A stretch of DNA of 64,000 bases. Source: Puccinellia tenuiflora. Lineage: Eukaryota; Streptophyta; Magnoliopsida; Poales; Poaceae. The stretch lies in assembly GCA_012064385.1 (NCBI GenBank), contig QRDG01000131.1, positions 2,460,984-2,524,983 on the forward strand. The letters run 5' to 3'. The notes beneath the pieces are model-generated. The model did no database searches and was not told the origin of the DNA. It saw only the letters and a list, made by a program, of their open reading frames with translations. A program made the translations under genes and the position numbers. Every line of letters begins with the position of its first letter. Within the stretch, counting starts at the first letter, position 1. This document shows, one piece after another, positions 23,004 to 35,663 of this stretch.

Positions 23004-24626
23004 GTTTAGTCCACTTGCAACTAATGGCAGTGGTGGTGTGGCTGGCCAATACACAGCCGCATTGAACGAGTTGGAGGTCCACCCAAGTAGTCGGAGAAGA
23101 GAACATATCACAGGGAGCATCACATGCCCTAATCCCTGTGTCCTCTCCTCCTCCTTGCGCGTGTGCTCCCTTTTCCCCTCCGAAAGCAAAGCAGGGCCTC
23201 CTCTCCTCCTCCGCGGAGTCCACGGATGGAGAGGGACACGCACCCGACGCGCCGATCGCAAGGGACAAGGCCACACACTCACACCAAGCTCTCCGGACCG
23301 GATCCATTTCATTTTCGCGCGGACATTCCCGGAGGTTGTGGAGAGGATCCACTTGGGAGAATCCCGTGGGTGGCTCACGAGCGAGGAGGCGGAAAAGAGG
23401 AGGTTTCGATTCTCTGCCTACGTTTCTTCATCTTCTCCGTGGAACAAGAGTCGGCGTCAGTTACCGTGGTGGTTGCTGTGTACTATAGTACTACTAGATC
23501 CCGATCCGTCTGATCATCCTGCTTTAATCATCTCGCCCTACGCCGCCGGTCAGTCACTGTTGCAATTTGCCCATCTCTGTGGCACTGCCTAGCCTAGCCT
23601 AGCAGGGGCTCCAGCCTACGAACCGCAACTTGCAGCCGCGTGGGGCTGCAAGCGGGCCTCCCAGACAAGTACGTAGATGCGTGCAATCCAACGCAAGCAA
23701 AGTTCCTCTCTCCCTGGGGAACTGGCAAACGGATGGCCACCGGCACCGGCAGGCAATACTATACGGCCAAGGACTAGTGCCGGTGAGTGAGTGTGGTCGG
23801 TGTTGCCGAGCCGCCATTGGACGTCGGAGCTGGAAGAGACCGCGTCGACACTAGCCATTAGCCAAGGGTGGTGGAGCTTTCGCCTTTCGGCGACCTTTGC
23901 AATTGCACGTACACGTACGACGGTATTCAGATTCCTCCTGCGCATAATTGATGATCCATCGAGCCGGGGGAGGACTAGAGCTAGAGGTAGGAGAAGAGAT
24001 TCCAGATTCCGCCCCCTCCTTTTCCCCGCGCCTGGACCAGCTAGTGCTCCCAACACCTACCACGAAATTAAGCGAAACAAAGGTAATGGCACCACACACT
24101 GTTAATTATCATCAAGACTCCGTGTCAGCGTGCACCACTACTGCGCTAGCACCGTACCTGTACTAATCAAGCAGTTGTAGTAGCCACTAAGCATCCGTCG
24201 ATCTCATATTCGGGCAGTCACATGTTTACTCTTAGTCTAATCACCTTGTTTGATTAGACAACTCCACTCTCCACAGATCTTTTCGCCTGCCTGCAGGTTC
24301 AGCTCGGCACGCTCCAGGCTTTGTTTTTTTTTTTTTCCAAAATGAGTGGAAAAGGACCGAGTATCCGTGGTTAGATTCGGTAGAAAGAGATTAGGGACCA
24401 GCCTAAGTAAGTAGGTATAGCTAACCCCGCACTCAGGACGGACGGGCGAAAGCTCAGGTTTTGTTGGCGTAATCGACACTTGACATGCCCACCCCGGTGC
24501 CTAAGCAGTAAACAAATGCGCTCCCAAACCGACCATTACCGTAGGTAACTAGCAATAGGATTATTGGTGTAACCGGGGAGGTGTAGTTTCCCGGCAGAGG
24601 GCCGTGACTAGCTAGTTTAAAATATA
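23004..24626. other. Spacer, no gene seen
   Basis: Mixed-composition DNA. Several frames of 100-180 codons on both strands overlap one another and show no domain. No terminal repeats were identified. Confidence 0.4.
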
Positions 24627-24720
24627 CTCCCTCCGATCCATAAAAAGTGTCGCTTATTTTATATTAAGTTAGTATAAACTTTGTACTAAGTGGGTGACAC
24701 TTTTTATGGATCGGAAGGAG
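24627..24720. mobile_element. Stowaway MITE
   Basis: CTCCCTCCGATCCATAAAAA at the left is mirrored by TTTTTATGGATCGGAAGGAG at the right, with TA on both sides. This is the classic 94-bp Tc1/mariner-derived Stowaway of grasses. It is nearly palindromic over its whole length. Confidence 0.93.
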
Positions 24721-24867
24721 TATATTCGATACTGGATCTACTGATATTGTATATGCCTATATTTTTATCTATAAAAATTGGGCATATTTAGAACAAGTTG
24801 ACTTATGAGTAAATTTATATTATCTATTTATAATGGATGGGTGTAGACTCGGTGCTGCTTTTTGGAT

Positions 24868-25224
24868 GCGCCGAGCTCCATGAAGTTCGGTTTTTGGAAA
24901 ATTCAAAATCTGCATTTGAAACTTTCCAAAACTTCGAAACTCTTTCTAGGTGTAGATAACGTTGATCTCTACCAGTGCATAAAATCTTAATGCAAACATT
25001 CTATTTTAGACTAAGCAATAGTGACAAATGCGTGGATCTGGATCAGTGAGCAGAGCATAATTTACAAAACTTGTTTTTTTGTCAGATTTGTCATTTTTAT
25101 GTCTTTACCTAGCAGTTTTGTTTCGAATTATCTACACCTAGGAGTTTTATTTCCAATTTTCTGAAACTTAAAAATACAGATTTTGAATTTATGAAAATAA
25201 CAGGTTCCTTGGATCTCGGGCGCC
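24868..25224. mobile_element. Foldback MITE-like inverted repeat
   Basis: About 100 bp at the left (GCGCCGAGCTCCATG ... TTCTAGGTGTAGATAA) match the reverse complement of the right arm (TTATCTACACCTAGGAG ... CTCGGGCGCC) with scattered mismatches. About 150 bp separate the arms. No confident TSD is visible. Confidence 0.6.
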
Positions 25225-25659
25225 ATTTGCGCTTTCGGACAATTGCTAGCTAGGCAGCTCAAAATTAAAAGTACATTCACCGAACATGCATGCAACGATG
25301 GCAGGAGGTGAGGCATGCCTTATGGTCCAATTAGTGATGCTGTTTCCTTAGAGCAACTCCAGCCGCCCCCCCAAGAGCCCCCCAGGACCGTTTTTTGGAC
25401 GCCGGCGGGCGATTTTTCTCCCAGTCGCGCCCCCAGGGTCTCGTTTTTCGCCGGATTTGGCCCAAAAGTTATCCGGCGTACCCAGGCCGAACCCAGCGCG
25501 CTGGGTTCGGCCTGGGGGCGCCGGCGCAAGGGAAACGCCGCGCGGGCCAGCCCTGTCGGCGAGACAACACGATTCCCGCCATTTTTGTTTCGCTTTCCCT
25601 CCATTTTCCTTCTCCATATACCGTAGCTCCCGCCGTTTCCCGCGGCAATCGCCTCCCAT

Positions 25660-27681
25660 ATGGCGCCCAAGAAATTCAACAACCCACGAGCCGCCGGCGA
25701 AGAACCACCGGCGAAGATGGCGGGGGGCGGGAGGTGTAGGGGGAGGGGGAGGGGGAGGGGCCGGCCGGACGGCTTGAGCAACACCGAGTGGGCGAACGAA
25801 GTCGAGCGAAGGAAGACGCTCACCGCCGACCGCAAGGCAAGGGGCGCGAGAAAGAAGGCCAAGGAGGCGGAGGAGGCCAAGGAGACACGACGAGCGGCGC
25901 GGCGGCGGCCGGGAAACCGTGCTTTCCTGCGCCGTCCCCACTGTATGCGCCGCCCGGCCTCTATTTGCCGCCCGGCGCTTGGGGAACCCAAGGAAGCCAA
26001 GGAGGAAGCCAAGCAAGCGTGGCGTCACCGTCACCGTCGATCTTCTCGCCGTCGCCGTCGCCCACCGCCTTCTTGCCGGCGTCGCCAGCCACACCCCACT
26101 GGAGGGGGGACACGCTGGAGTACGGAGACGGCGACCCGCACGGCGGATTCAACCCCAACATAGCGTTCCGCGGCCCTTCCGCTCTCAGCGCCGGCACCGG
26201 GGGCTCGCCGGCCATGCCATACCGTGGTCCTCTGTTCCACCCTCCGGTCGAGTTCGATAGTACCCGCAGCGTGCTCGGCCAAATGCCCGAATCGCAGGAG
26301 TCACAGGACGCATGCATGGACGACATCATCGCGTCTGGCTCGGCGGCGGCGGCGGCGTCATCCCCCCCGGGAGAAGAAGAGGCCGACTTTGCCGGGGATG
26401 AGTTCGCCGGGGAGGAGGAAGAATACGGCGAGTACGAGGAGGATGAAGAACAACCCGTCGCCGCGGAGAAGAAGAGAAGAAGAAGAAGAAGAAGAAGAAG
26501 AAGAAGAAGAAGAAGAAGGCGGCCGACAAAGCCGAGCCTCGCATCAAATGGTCCGCCAAGGAAGACGAGTGTCTCGCCGAAGCGTGGAAGACGGTGAGCA
26601 TTGACCCAATCACGGGCGCAAATCAGAACTCGGAGAACTATTGGGCGAGGGTGAAGAGATCGTTCGACGAGCGCAAGCTTTGCGACCCCGAGTTCAAAGG
26701 ATTTTACATGGCGCGCGGCGAGAAAGCGATGGCGAACCACTGGGCGGTCGTCCAGGCGGCCTGCAGCAAATGGCACGGAATCGTCGAGGAGGTCATGGCT
26801 CGCCCGGAGAGCGGCGCCGACGTCGAGCGACAGGTAAAAACCCCGACTCGGTCGCCCATAGTCTGTTTGTTTCTTCTTCGGCTGACATTTTCCTTTTGTT
26901 GCGCGCCGGCAGATGGTCCGGATGTTCGAGATGTACCGGACAGGACAGCAAAGGCGCCGAGTTCAAATTCCTCCATGTCTTCTCCAGGATCGAGAAGTGC
27001 GAGAAGTGGGCCGAGGTTCGTCTGAACCTCGGCAAGGGGAAAGAACCTTTCAACCCCGACGAACCGGGGTCGGGAGCCTCGGATGGACGTCCAGAAGGGA
27101 ACAAGAAGGCGAAGGCGGCGAGGGCGAGCACACCGGCGACAGAAAGGCTGCACACGTCGATCGAGAAGTGCATTGCCGACGCCAAGACCCACGCCGTCAA
27201 GAGGGACGAGAAGTTCGACGCGAGGTGGTTGCAGATGATGGAGAAACAAGACGTGAAGATCGACCTCCTGAAAACCAACGTCGCGGCCAAAAAGAGGAAC
27301 ACCGATCTGGCGTTCCTAATGAGCGCCGACCCGGCGACGATCATGGACGCCAAGGTCAAGGCGTGGTACATGAGCCAGCGCGACCTCATCCTGAACGAGA
27401 TACCCGCGCCGATCCCGACCCCGACTCCACCACCGACCCCGACCCCGACTCCACTCCCGACGATGACCCCGACTCCGACAACGGAAGGCTCCACCACGAA
27501 AACGACGCCGAGCACCAGTACTACCCCTGCATCGTCGCCGCCGATCGCTGCACCATCGACCGCTCCCTCCTACGTGGTGCAAGTGGAGGACGACGAGCCG
27601 ACATCGTCGCCGCAGATCGCTGCGCCATCGACCGACTTCTCCGTCGTGGTGCAAGTTGAGGACGACGAGCCGGCGATTTGA
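25660..27681 (+). pseudogene. Harbinger ORF1 with Myb-like and NAM-associated parts, broken
   Basis: This is the accessory DNA-binding protein of the Harbinger element. The start MAPKKFNNPRAAGEEPPAK and a basic helix lead into a Pro/Ser-rich part. After a GAA repeat comes the SANT-like domain (EPRIKWSAKEDECLAEAW, NYWARVKRSFDERK, MANHWAVVQAACSKWHG). A GT-AG intron lies at 26834-26912. Exon 2 holds FKFLHVFSRIEKCEKWAE and a coiled coil, then a Thr/Pro repeat and an acidic end. Three frame changes are needed: near 25890, at the GAA microsatellite (26466-26519), and one extra base near 26945. Microsatellite slippage probably caused the second. The protein could not be made intact. Confidence 0.75.
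26466..26519. repeat. (GAA)n microsatellite in the ORF1 coding region
   Basis: About 18 GAA/AGA units interrupt the acidic-to-basic junction just before the SANT-like domain, where they change the reading frame. Confidence 0.9.
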
Positions 27682-27817
27682 GGTCGACGTCGTCGATTTG
27701 GCCTCTTTTTGACCGAATTATGTTTTCTTTTATTAAGCTTGACCGGACTAGCGATGATCGCCGATATGTAGCGGGAACACGCCGATTCAAAAAAAAAAGT
27801 GCCTTGGGGCTGAAAGC

Positions 27818-27840
27818 GGGGGGGGGGGGGGGGGGGGGGG
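27818..27840 (+). repeat. G23 homopolymer
   Basis: An uninterrupted run of 23 G lies about 100 bp inside the right end of the Harbinger element. It can form a G-quadruplex and is a likely site of sequencing-length error. Confidence 0.85.
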
Positions 27841-27943
27841 CGGGTGGGAATCGAGGCCTCCCCAAGGCTTGGGGGGCGCCGGCGAACGGGCTAAAAAGCC
27901 TTCGCCGGATACCCTGGGGGGCCAACGGCTGGAGTTGCTCTTA

Positions 27944-30900
27944 GGTGTAGGCTGGGAAACCATAAAACTTGTCAAGATCAGTTGCTGCTTTTTCACCTCC
28001 CCTTGCACTTGGCAGTCCAGTCCAGTCCAGTCAGATGGTAGCAACCCAGCAACAACTGATCCCGTCATGGGTGAGATGGGGACGAGATGCCGTGCCCCGG
28101 CCATAGCCAGGGCATCGTTTATGGCCACACGCCGTGTCAAACAAACTGCGTGACTCCGACGCTGCATCAAAGGCCGTTCCAATCAGCAGAGCCGTTCAAG
28201 CAGCAGGTAGCTAGCCCTAGCCATCACAGCATGAGACCGACCACCCCAGCTCCAACTGCAACCATTATCCATTATTAGTTTCAGTTCAAGTATGGGTATA
28301 GTTCATGTAATTCAGCATTTTCAGTATCCTCTCTCGTAGAAAGAAATCCAACTGCAGGCCGTACGACACGGATGTGTCACATGGAGTACAGATGTAGTAC
28401 TTGGCGTTTGTGCAACGGAAAATGTAAGAGGGACCATCCAATTATTCTAGTTATTCTATGGCACCGGTTGAAACGAGGGGAGCTGCACATGCATGCTGGT
28501 AAAGATAGATGGCTCAATAATGGCACATGCTAACAGGCCCAATGGGGAACACACATGAGGAAAAAAAATATACTTTATTGTGGTAAAGAAATATACTGAC
28601 AAGCTGACTGCTCAGTTCTCTCTCTCTCAAAAAAGTTGACTGCTCAGAGATAAGCAACTACCAGTTACAAAGTGCTTTTCTTGTTTCCTACCCTTGACAG
28701 TGTTTGGCCTGCCAGAGTGGACATAATGTAATTCTATGTTTTTCCTCCATCTGAAACACATCTAGATCGCGGATTCTGAATTCCTAATGGCTCGTAAATG
28801 GATACCAGAGAATAGTTTGTGTAACAGATCATCGTTATAAGTGGTTGCCAATGATCTGAATAACCTAAAGTATGTTTAGCTGTGGAAGAAATAAAACTAC
28901 CATAGCGAGGCAAGAATATCCTTCAGATTTGATTATGTGTGGTGAAGTTAAAAGTGCTCGGTCTGTTGGCCAAATATCTCATGCTGCCTATCAACTCCAG
29001 TGGCCCCTTTGATTGATAGATAGATATGCCATAGATATCTCATTTCTTGCGAAAATGTAAAAAAAAAAATGAATGGACCACACGTCAGATCATAGTGCTC
29101 CATGTCCCGCATCTGTGAACTTCCACTTGAGAATGCAAAAGAAATCATGCTCATTCTCCCGAGTTTTACCATGTATATGTATCCTATCTCAATATAAGTC
29201 ATATTTCGTTTTTATCCACCATCCATGCTATCTATGCTTTTTGGCTATTGCCCCCTTACTTCATTTTCTTTCTGTAGTATCTCTAGCCATGAAATAAGGT
29301 TCTAGCAAAACCTTATGGATTATTGGATTCAAGACTCTAAACAGAAACTATTCACTTACTATTCTAGGAGATTGCTTAAAGAATGCAATGCTCACCAGTA
29401 AATCTCATTCAACGGTCAGCTTCACTGTGCAGTGCTACAGATGTACAAGGGACCATTTCAACAGTAATTGGACCACAGCCAACTTGCGCCGCTATCTTCG
29501 ACATCTCCATCAGTTCTGGTACTAGTGGGACATCTTTCAGCCAAGAAAATCCATCAAGGCCCTACCAGTTACAGAATGTACTTAGGAAACTTATTACGTT
29601 AGCTTGTACAAGTCCTGTCATTCCGGGAAGAACTGGCATAAAAAGTTTTAACTACGGTCTTCATTTCTACTGCAATTGATTTACAGCAAGAACGACACAA
29701 AATTAAGTAAACAAGCTAAACTTGTATATTCAATTCCATATGTTTTTAGGACACGTTAGTTATGACTTTGAACAGGAATAAGTTGGATGTTTTATACTTC
29801 TAGAGTATAGATAAGAAGTTTATTTAGTTCTGGAAAAATACAGATTATTCAAACAAAAAAAAACATTTTTGTTTGTAATATAAACTACCACTACCAGTAC
29901 TTTTCTGAGATACTTACCACATGCTAATCAACAGTTCAGAGTACCAACATGAAGCTAACATACATGTGCATAAATCCTTTTTTTTAACTATATGTGCATA
30001 AATCCTGAATGTGGCCTAACAAATCAATTGTATCATACATCTAATCTGGAACACAACAAGAAAGGGATATACCATTAGAATTCCATCAAGAAAGGGATAC
30101 AAGTATGGCTGCTCAAATACTCTTCCCAACAAAAGTCACTCCAAGATCCCCTCAGATACAGGCTTGAACCAAGTAGTAATTTGATGTCATTACAAACTGT
30201 TCATCCATGCTGCAAGGTTACCCGTGAATTCTCTAAAACAAGAATGAGCATCACATACCTCAATTCCTATTTTATCGTAAAAATGTATTCAATGAGGAAC
30301 GAGGGAAGGGAAAAATCACACAAGTAGAGTAGTTCTAAATACTAACACCTAATCAACTTAGTGCAAGGAAAGATACCTTTTCACAGTATATCGCATAGTG
30401 AATGGAAAGACCATGAATAATACTTCTCAGCAGCAAGCGCCGTCTCTTCAGTTTCTCAATTGGCAATACTGTATGCCTATGCATTTACTTACCTCGAGAG
30501 AACTTTGTTCCAAGCCCAGAAGAACCAGTTTGGGCCAGTGATTACCATATTGGGTCGGATACACTTCTCAGCAAGAAAGGAAAATCCAGAGGGCATCCTG
30601 TTTGGTAGTCGGCCTTGATCTGTACAATTTAGCACTCTTATCCCTATACATCAAATTCATCCATGTCGCCTCCTCTCCCACGCCATTTTCTACGCTCTTG
30701 CATCCAGAAATCCTCTGTAAAGATATGTTATCCACTGTTGCATCTTGGAGAACAGCATGCAAATCTCTGAGGACTTGTGATACAGTCATAAGATGGCAAC
30801 CAGCATTATGGCAAGAACCTGAATACTTGAACACATTTCAAAAAACTAGTCTCGGAGGACTTGTGATACAGTCATAAGATGGCGACCAGCATTATGGCAA

Positions 30901-31470
30901 GAACCTGAATACTTGAACACATTTCAAAAAAACTAGTCTCCATTGAGTTCCAATATGCTTTCTTCATCATAAATAGGTAATTGTCAAAGTATGGAAGCAT
31001 CTTATTTCTCTGAACCATTACAGAAAAGGTGATTCCTAGCAAATGGGTTCAGCTAGGTGCTCAGCCACATTCAGAATTACAATTATTTTTCGATTATTTT
31101 ATTGACTTCATCAGCAGCCAACTCTCCAAGTTACCACCCTGAACTTTCCTGTGATCATATACTGACACCATACATGAAAAGAATGGACCAATTCTTCTTT
31201 GCTCCCTTGGTAGCTTCCATCGGTACAAAGTAGCATGAGCGAACCAAAATCGACCAGTCAAGTAAACAGGCTAGTAATTAAGTATTTATGGTTAGGAAAT
31301 GGAAGGAGTAACTCAAATATAAGAATATAAGAAATCACGGCTTATACACCTTATACCATAATTTGCAACAAGACATTATTTTCTTTTACATAACCCAATA
31401 CTCAACGGGTACAACATATGTAAACATATTGTAATGACTCAAATGTATAACCAAACCAATGATGAGGTGG
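27944..31470. other. Spacer downstream of the GH3 gene
   Basis: Mostly AT-rich DNA with no complete gene. On the minus strand, about 29412-29560 reads as an uninterrupted segment containing LVPELMEMSKIAAQVGCGPI and VEMVPCTSVALHSEADR, which looks protein-like but is unrecognised. The minus-strand frame at 30568-30834 has no known domain. Confidence 0.4.
30768..30939. repeat. 86-bp tandem duplication
   Basis: Two adjacent 86-bp units start GAGGACTTGTGATACAGTCA. They differ by very few bases (for example GGCAACC versus GGCGACC), so the duplication is recent. Confidence 0.85.
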
Positions 31471-34467
31471 TTATGGTGAACCTTCATCACTTCTGAACAT
31501 TTTCAACCCATATCCAAAAGGGAATAAGGGATCATATTTAGCATCTCCAATATTTATAGGCAGTTGATCAGAAGACCTAAACCATGTTACGGGCAATGTG
31601 CCCACAAAATCATGATCTCCAAAGAGGCAGTCAGTAATTCCCATGCCCTCACTTCCAGGTAGCCAGGCAACAACTAGAGCATCTATCTTTTCCAGTACTT
31701 GTGGCTCAATAACCAAGGGTCTTCCAGATATAACAATCACTAGGGTAGGGACTTTACTAGCAACACGAGTAATCAGGCCGGAACCATTAAAGGGAATACT
31801 AAGGTCAGTTCTATCTCCCAACCATTCAGCATAAGGAACCTCACCAACAACAACAACTGCATAGGAAAAGTCCCCAGTTTCAATGATAGCTTCTGTTGGG
31901 CATTCCTCATGCACAACTTCAGTTTCCACTCCGATGGATTCGTGTATGGCCTCCAATATGCTTGTACCTGTTGGTTTAGCTATTTAGATATCATACATAT
32001 CTTTTTCTTATTATAATATTTGCAAAGTGCAGATTTTATACTGCATCTACCTCGTGAAATTGTTTTTTTTACAAATAGAATAAATAAATCTAATTAAAAG
32101 TGGTGATGCATGGCTTGAAACGGAAAGGAAAATGTGCTTAACTTTTTTTTTAAAGGGATGCTTAACTTATTTTCCCCAACATTTCTTAGTTCAGTAAATG
32201 TTGGCAGTAACTATTCATGTCAGCTTGCATTGTGGCATCTCTTCAGTGGTTGTTAGGTTGTAGACTCGTAAATTACTATCCCATAATACTTGAAGCACTG
32301 CAAAAATCTTAAACTTCAACTTAGAAGCAACAATTTCACATCTGTATGCATCATGGCAGTTTAAAATAGGGCATACATTATCCCAACTACTTGGCAGCGA
32401 ACTCCTGATGAGCAACAGTTTCTTCAGTGCCAAGGTAATGGTAAGTGCTCCCTCAAATTTAAAAGTAATGTGAAAGAAAACTCGAGTTTTTGCTTACCAA
32501 GAGTTATCTTTCCACTGTCTCCATGCCAAGCTATTGTCCACCCACCGCACTGATATCCGATATTGTCAGCATGTGTCCCCGCAACGAGTATTCTTTTTGC
32601 ATTTTTGGCCAATGGAAGGAACGTTTCCTTCTCATTCTTGCCATTTTTCAGAAGTACCAAAGACTTCCGAACGGCCTCACGGGCCAGCAGCCGATGCTCC
32701 TGAAAGATGAACAATTTGAGCATATCCTACATGATCACTGTCACTGATATGTAATTTTGAGACGGTTAAGAGTAAATATTAAATGTAAATATAACTGTTC
32801 ATGATAACAGCAGAAACATAGATATGCCAAAATTTTATGCTACCTTACAACCGACACTATCTAGTAGAGACGGATCTGAAAACGGATGCTCAAACACTCC
32901 AGATATGAACTTAACCCTTAGAATCCGCTCAACAGCATCATCAACCCGTGATATTGGTATTTCCCCTGTCTCCACCAAGAACACGAGATCCTCCAAGAAT
33001 TTCTCAAATCTGTGAGGTATCATAATCTGTAGATTGATCAGCGAATGCAAAATAACCCGTGGCTGCAGAATATATCTTAAGACTACTTAATAACTAATAC
33101 CATATCCATTCCAGCATTAACTGATTGTGCAATGCAATAGCGATAATCAGACCCTCGAGGCTCGCAGAGCCTGTCAATACCCTCCCAGTCTGATACCACA
33201 AAACCCTGAAACAAGAGATTACACATGTTGTCATGTTCACAATTCATAGTCGCTATTCTTTTTTTGACAGGTGATAGTCACCATTCACAGCCGAAATTTG
33301 CATGAAGATACCAATCAAACAGCACAGGCTCTACTACCTTGAAGCCTAACTTGCCCTTTAAAACATCCGTGATCAAATAGTGGCTGGCATGCAGTGGCTC
33401 CCCATTCCATCGGGAGTAGGATGCCATGACCGTTGCCACTCCCTGAGTTATACAATCAGGGTAAGGTTTCATGTGGATCCTTTCCAAATCTTCTGGCGAG
33501 CATATGGCGTTCCCCTCATTGATCCCCTTGTCCGTGCCACCATCCGCTACGAAATGCTTGGCACAAGCAAGCACATTGCCCCTGCAAATCACACAGACCC
33601 ATTTCTACAAACAGGTTGTGGGCATATACAGAAATCACACCATGAATCTGACCACCGGAATACCTGGCGGAAGAGAGGAACGGGTGACCATGAGGGTGAT
33701 CTGCCGGTGGTTGACCCTGCAGGCCAGTGACAATCGTTGTCAATGAGCGCACGATCTCCGGGTCCTCGCTGTAGCTCTCGTAGCATCTCCCCCACCTCGG
33801 ATCCCTGCAAACCTGTACATCACCCACCAGACCAAACGCTCATCAACGAGATCCCCAGCAGCAACTACAGACGCCAGCAGTTAAATCCGGAAGGTTTTTT
33901 GAATTTTTACTCACGGCGACGCAGGGCGCGAAGGCCCAGTGCATGCCGGTGGCGCGGACCTCGAGCGCCGTCACCTCGCCGATCTTACGCACAAGCTCCG
34001 CGTCCCTGGAGGTCAACGGAGTACGGTCCGTAAACTGACGGAACACTCAAGTGCGTCAGCTTGGTCAACGAGCGTCAGGTGGCTGGGTACCTGGAGGCTC
34101 CGAGTCCAACGTTGTGGGGGAAGATGGTGGCGCCGAAGACGTTGTTGTGCCCGTGGACGGCATCGGTGCCGTAGAGGATGGGGACGGCGAGGTGGGAGGA
34201 GAGAGCGAGGCGTTGCATGTCGTCGACCATGCGGGCCCAGTCGGCCGGGGAGGCGCGTTCGCGGGGGGCGCTGCCGCCGGCGTTGAGGACGCTGCCTGCG
34301 CCGAGCTCTGTGAGGGCGCGGGGCGACACGACGGTGCGTTCGATTTGGGCCATCTGGGCCGCCTTCTCCCGCAGCGTCATGCGCCCCAGCAGGTCACGCA
34401 CGCGCGCCTCCACCGGCGCGGACGCATCCTTGTACAGCGGCACGTCCTCGCCTTGCGCCGGCGCCAT
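31471..34467 (-). CDS. Glycoside hydrolase family 3 beta-glucosidase/exohydrolase
   Basis: GH3 enzymes remove glucose from the non-reducing end of beta-glucans or glucosides. Eight exons (34467-34091, 34005-33915, 33812-33664, 33581-33338, 33205-33101, 33026-32844, 32699-32498, 31967-31471) all have GT-AG borders and join in phase to 615 codons. The N-terminal barrel holds GRMTLREKAAQMAQIER, VPILYGTDAVHGHNN, DPRWGRCYESYSEDP and AKHFVADGG. Asp293 in GFVVSDWEGID is the expected nucleophile. Glu498 in GEVPYAEWLGD is the expected acid/base; the 205-residue spacing fits the barley exohydrolase layout. The second domain has REAVRKSLVLLKNG and CGGWTI, and the end LFPFGYGL is normal. There is no signal peptide, unlike secreted exohydrolases, so location is uncertain. 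A MULE sits 174 bp upstream of the ATG. Confidence 0.93.
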
Positions 34468-34641
34468 GGGGGTAAGCAGAAGCGAGCGAGTGAGCGTGGA
34501 GAAGATGGGATGGATCGGGCTCTCACCAGGAAAACAAGGCGAACTGTCTGTTTGTCAGTTTGCTCGCGCCACATGGGGATAACCGTTTCAAATTGAGGCG
34601 CACACCCCAGCACGTCGGGTGATGTGTAAGGGCATGTGGAC

Positions 34642-34892
34642 GCGAATTTGACCGAAAATAACCACAAAGACAAACAATTTCACGAAATAAACGTGGTTCA
34701 AACTATTTCACGAAATAACCCTTTTGTGTAGCGCCTCACGATCAGGCGCTATACTATGCGGTGTAGTGCCTCCGTGGGAGGCGCTACACATCCTGCCAGC
34801 GTGGCGCCGGGGGCCCCACCCGTGGTAGTGTAGCGCCTTGATAGAAGGCGCTATGCTTTGCATTTGTAGCGCCTTGTAGGAAGGCGCTATGC
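34642..34892 (+). repeat. Left TIR of the MULE with four palindromes
   Basis: It matches the reverse complement of 42511-42761 over about 251 bp with few differences. It contains four TAGCGCC/GGCGCTA palindromes (one with T for C in the left arm) and the phrase GGCGCCGGGGGCCCCACCC. The AT-rich outer 70 bp include two TTTCACGAAATAA copies. Confidence 0.9.
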
Positions 34893-35663
34893 ACCGCATC
34901 CTTAAGCTGCGCGACGCCCACCTCCGGCCCTAGTGGCCACTTCTCACACTGAGGAGCACAGGCGCGTTAGGGTTAGCCGCCGCCGCCGGCCCGTGGTCCT
35001 CCTCCCCACCGCCTCCCCACCACCCCACCGAGCTGCTCCCACCAAGCTCCCCACCGCCTCCCCACCTCCCCACCGAGCTGCTCCCACCAAGCTCCTCCCA
35101 ACCACGCCGCCGCCGGGCCCATGGACCTCCTCTGAGCTCCTGCTCCGCTCGTGGTCGTCTTCCCCACCGAGCTGCTCCACTCGTGCTCCTCACCCCTCAC
35201 CGAGCTGCTCCGTCATTGCACGTTCCCCCACGGAGCTGCTCCGTCCGTGCTCCTCTCCACACCGAGCTCCTCCCCACCGAACCCCTAAGAGCAAGGTATG
35301 GGTTCAATCCCAAATTCATTTGCAAATATTTGATCTATATGTTTCACTCCGAAATTAGTATATTTGGATGCAAATGTATTGCCTATTTGATTGTCTTTAT
35401 GGAAGAATGAAATGTTTGTAATATGTTTAGCATTAGGATAGGCATACTATGTATTGGTAAATTTTTCAGATTGGAGCAAGGAATGAGATTGTTGTTCATT
35501 GTTTGTAAGACATCAACAATATGGCATAGTTGCAATGCATATCATTAGGCCGGAGCGTTAAATTATCTTCTCAATTAGGCCATATCATTAGGCTAGTAGG
35601 ATGGTATGGTTACTATTTTCCGTTAAACATAGTGTGTTGAACCTATTGTTTCGAATATGTAGG
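34893..35663 (+). other. 5' leader and first intron region of the PMD gene
   Basis: 34930-35293 is GC-rich with CCACCGAGCTGCTCC repeats and may be a non-coding or poorly conserved first exon. It ends AGAGCAAG before GTATGGG, a plausible splice donor. The acceptor TATGTAG lies at 35655-35662, two bases before the PMD start codon. Small frames on both strands in the leader are repeat-driven. Confidence 0.45.

Larger units (their letters stand above)
25351..27940 (+). mobile_element. Harbinger element with both ends, ORF1 only
   Basis: The ends are perfect 15-bp inverted repeats (GAGCAACTCCAGCCG and CGGCTGGAGTTGCTC), flanked by TTA at 25348-25350 and 27941-27943. The interior carries a Myb/trihelix-like ORF1 pseudogene and no transposase. 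The terminus is the same as at 20899 and 46184. A 23-nt G run lies at 27818-27840, just inside the right end. Confidence 0.9.

Noticed and set aside
34930..35358. Pro/Ser-rich frames in the leader of the PMD gene
   Set aside because: They are driven by CCACCGAGCTGCTCC repeats and open on both strands.
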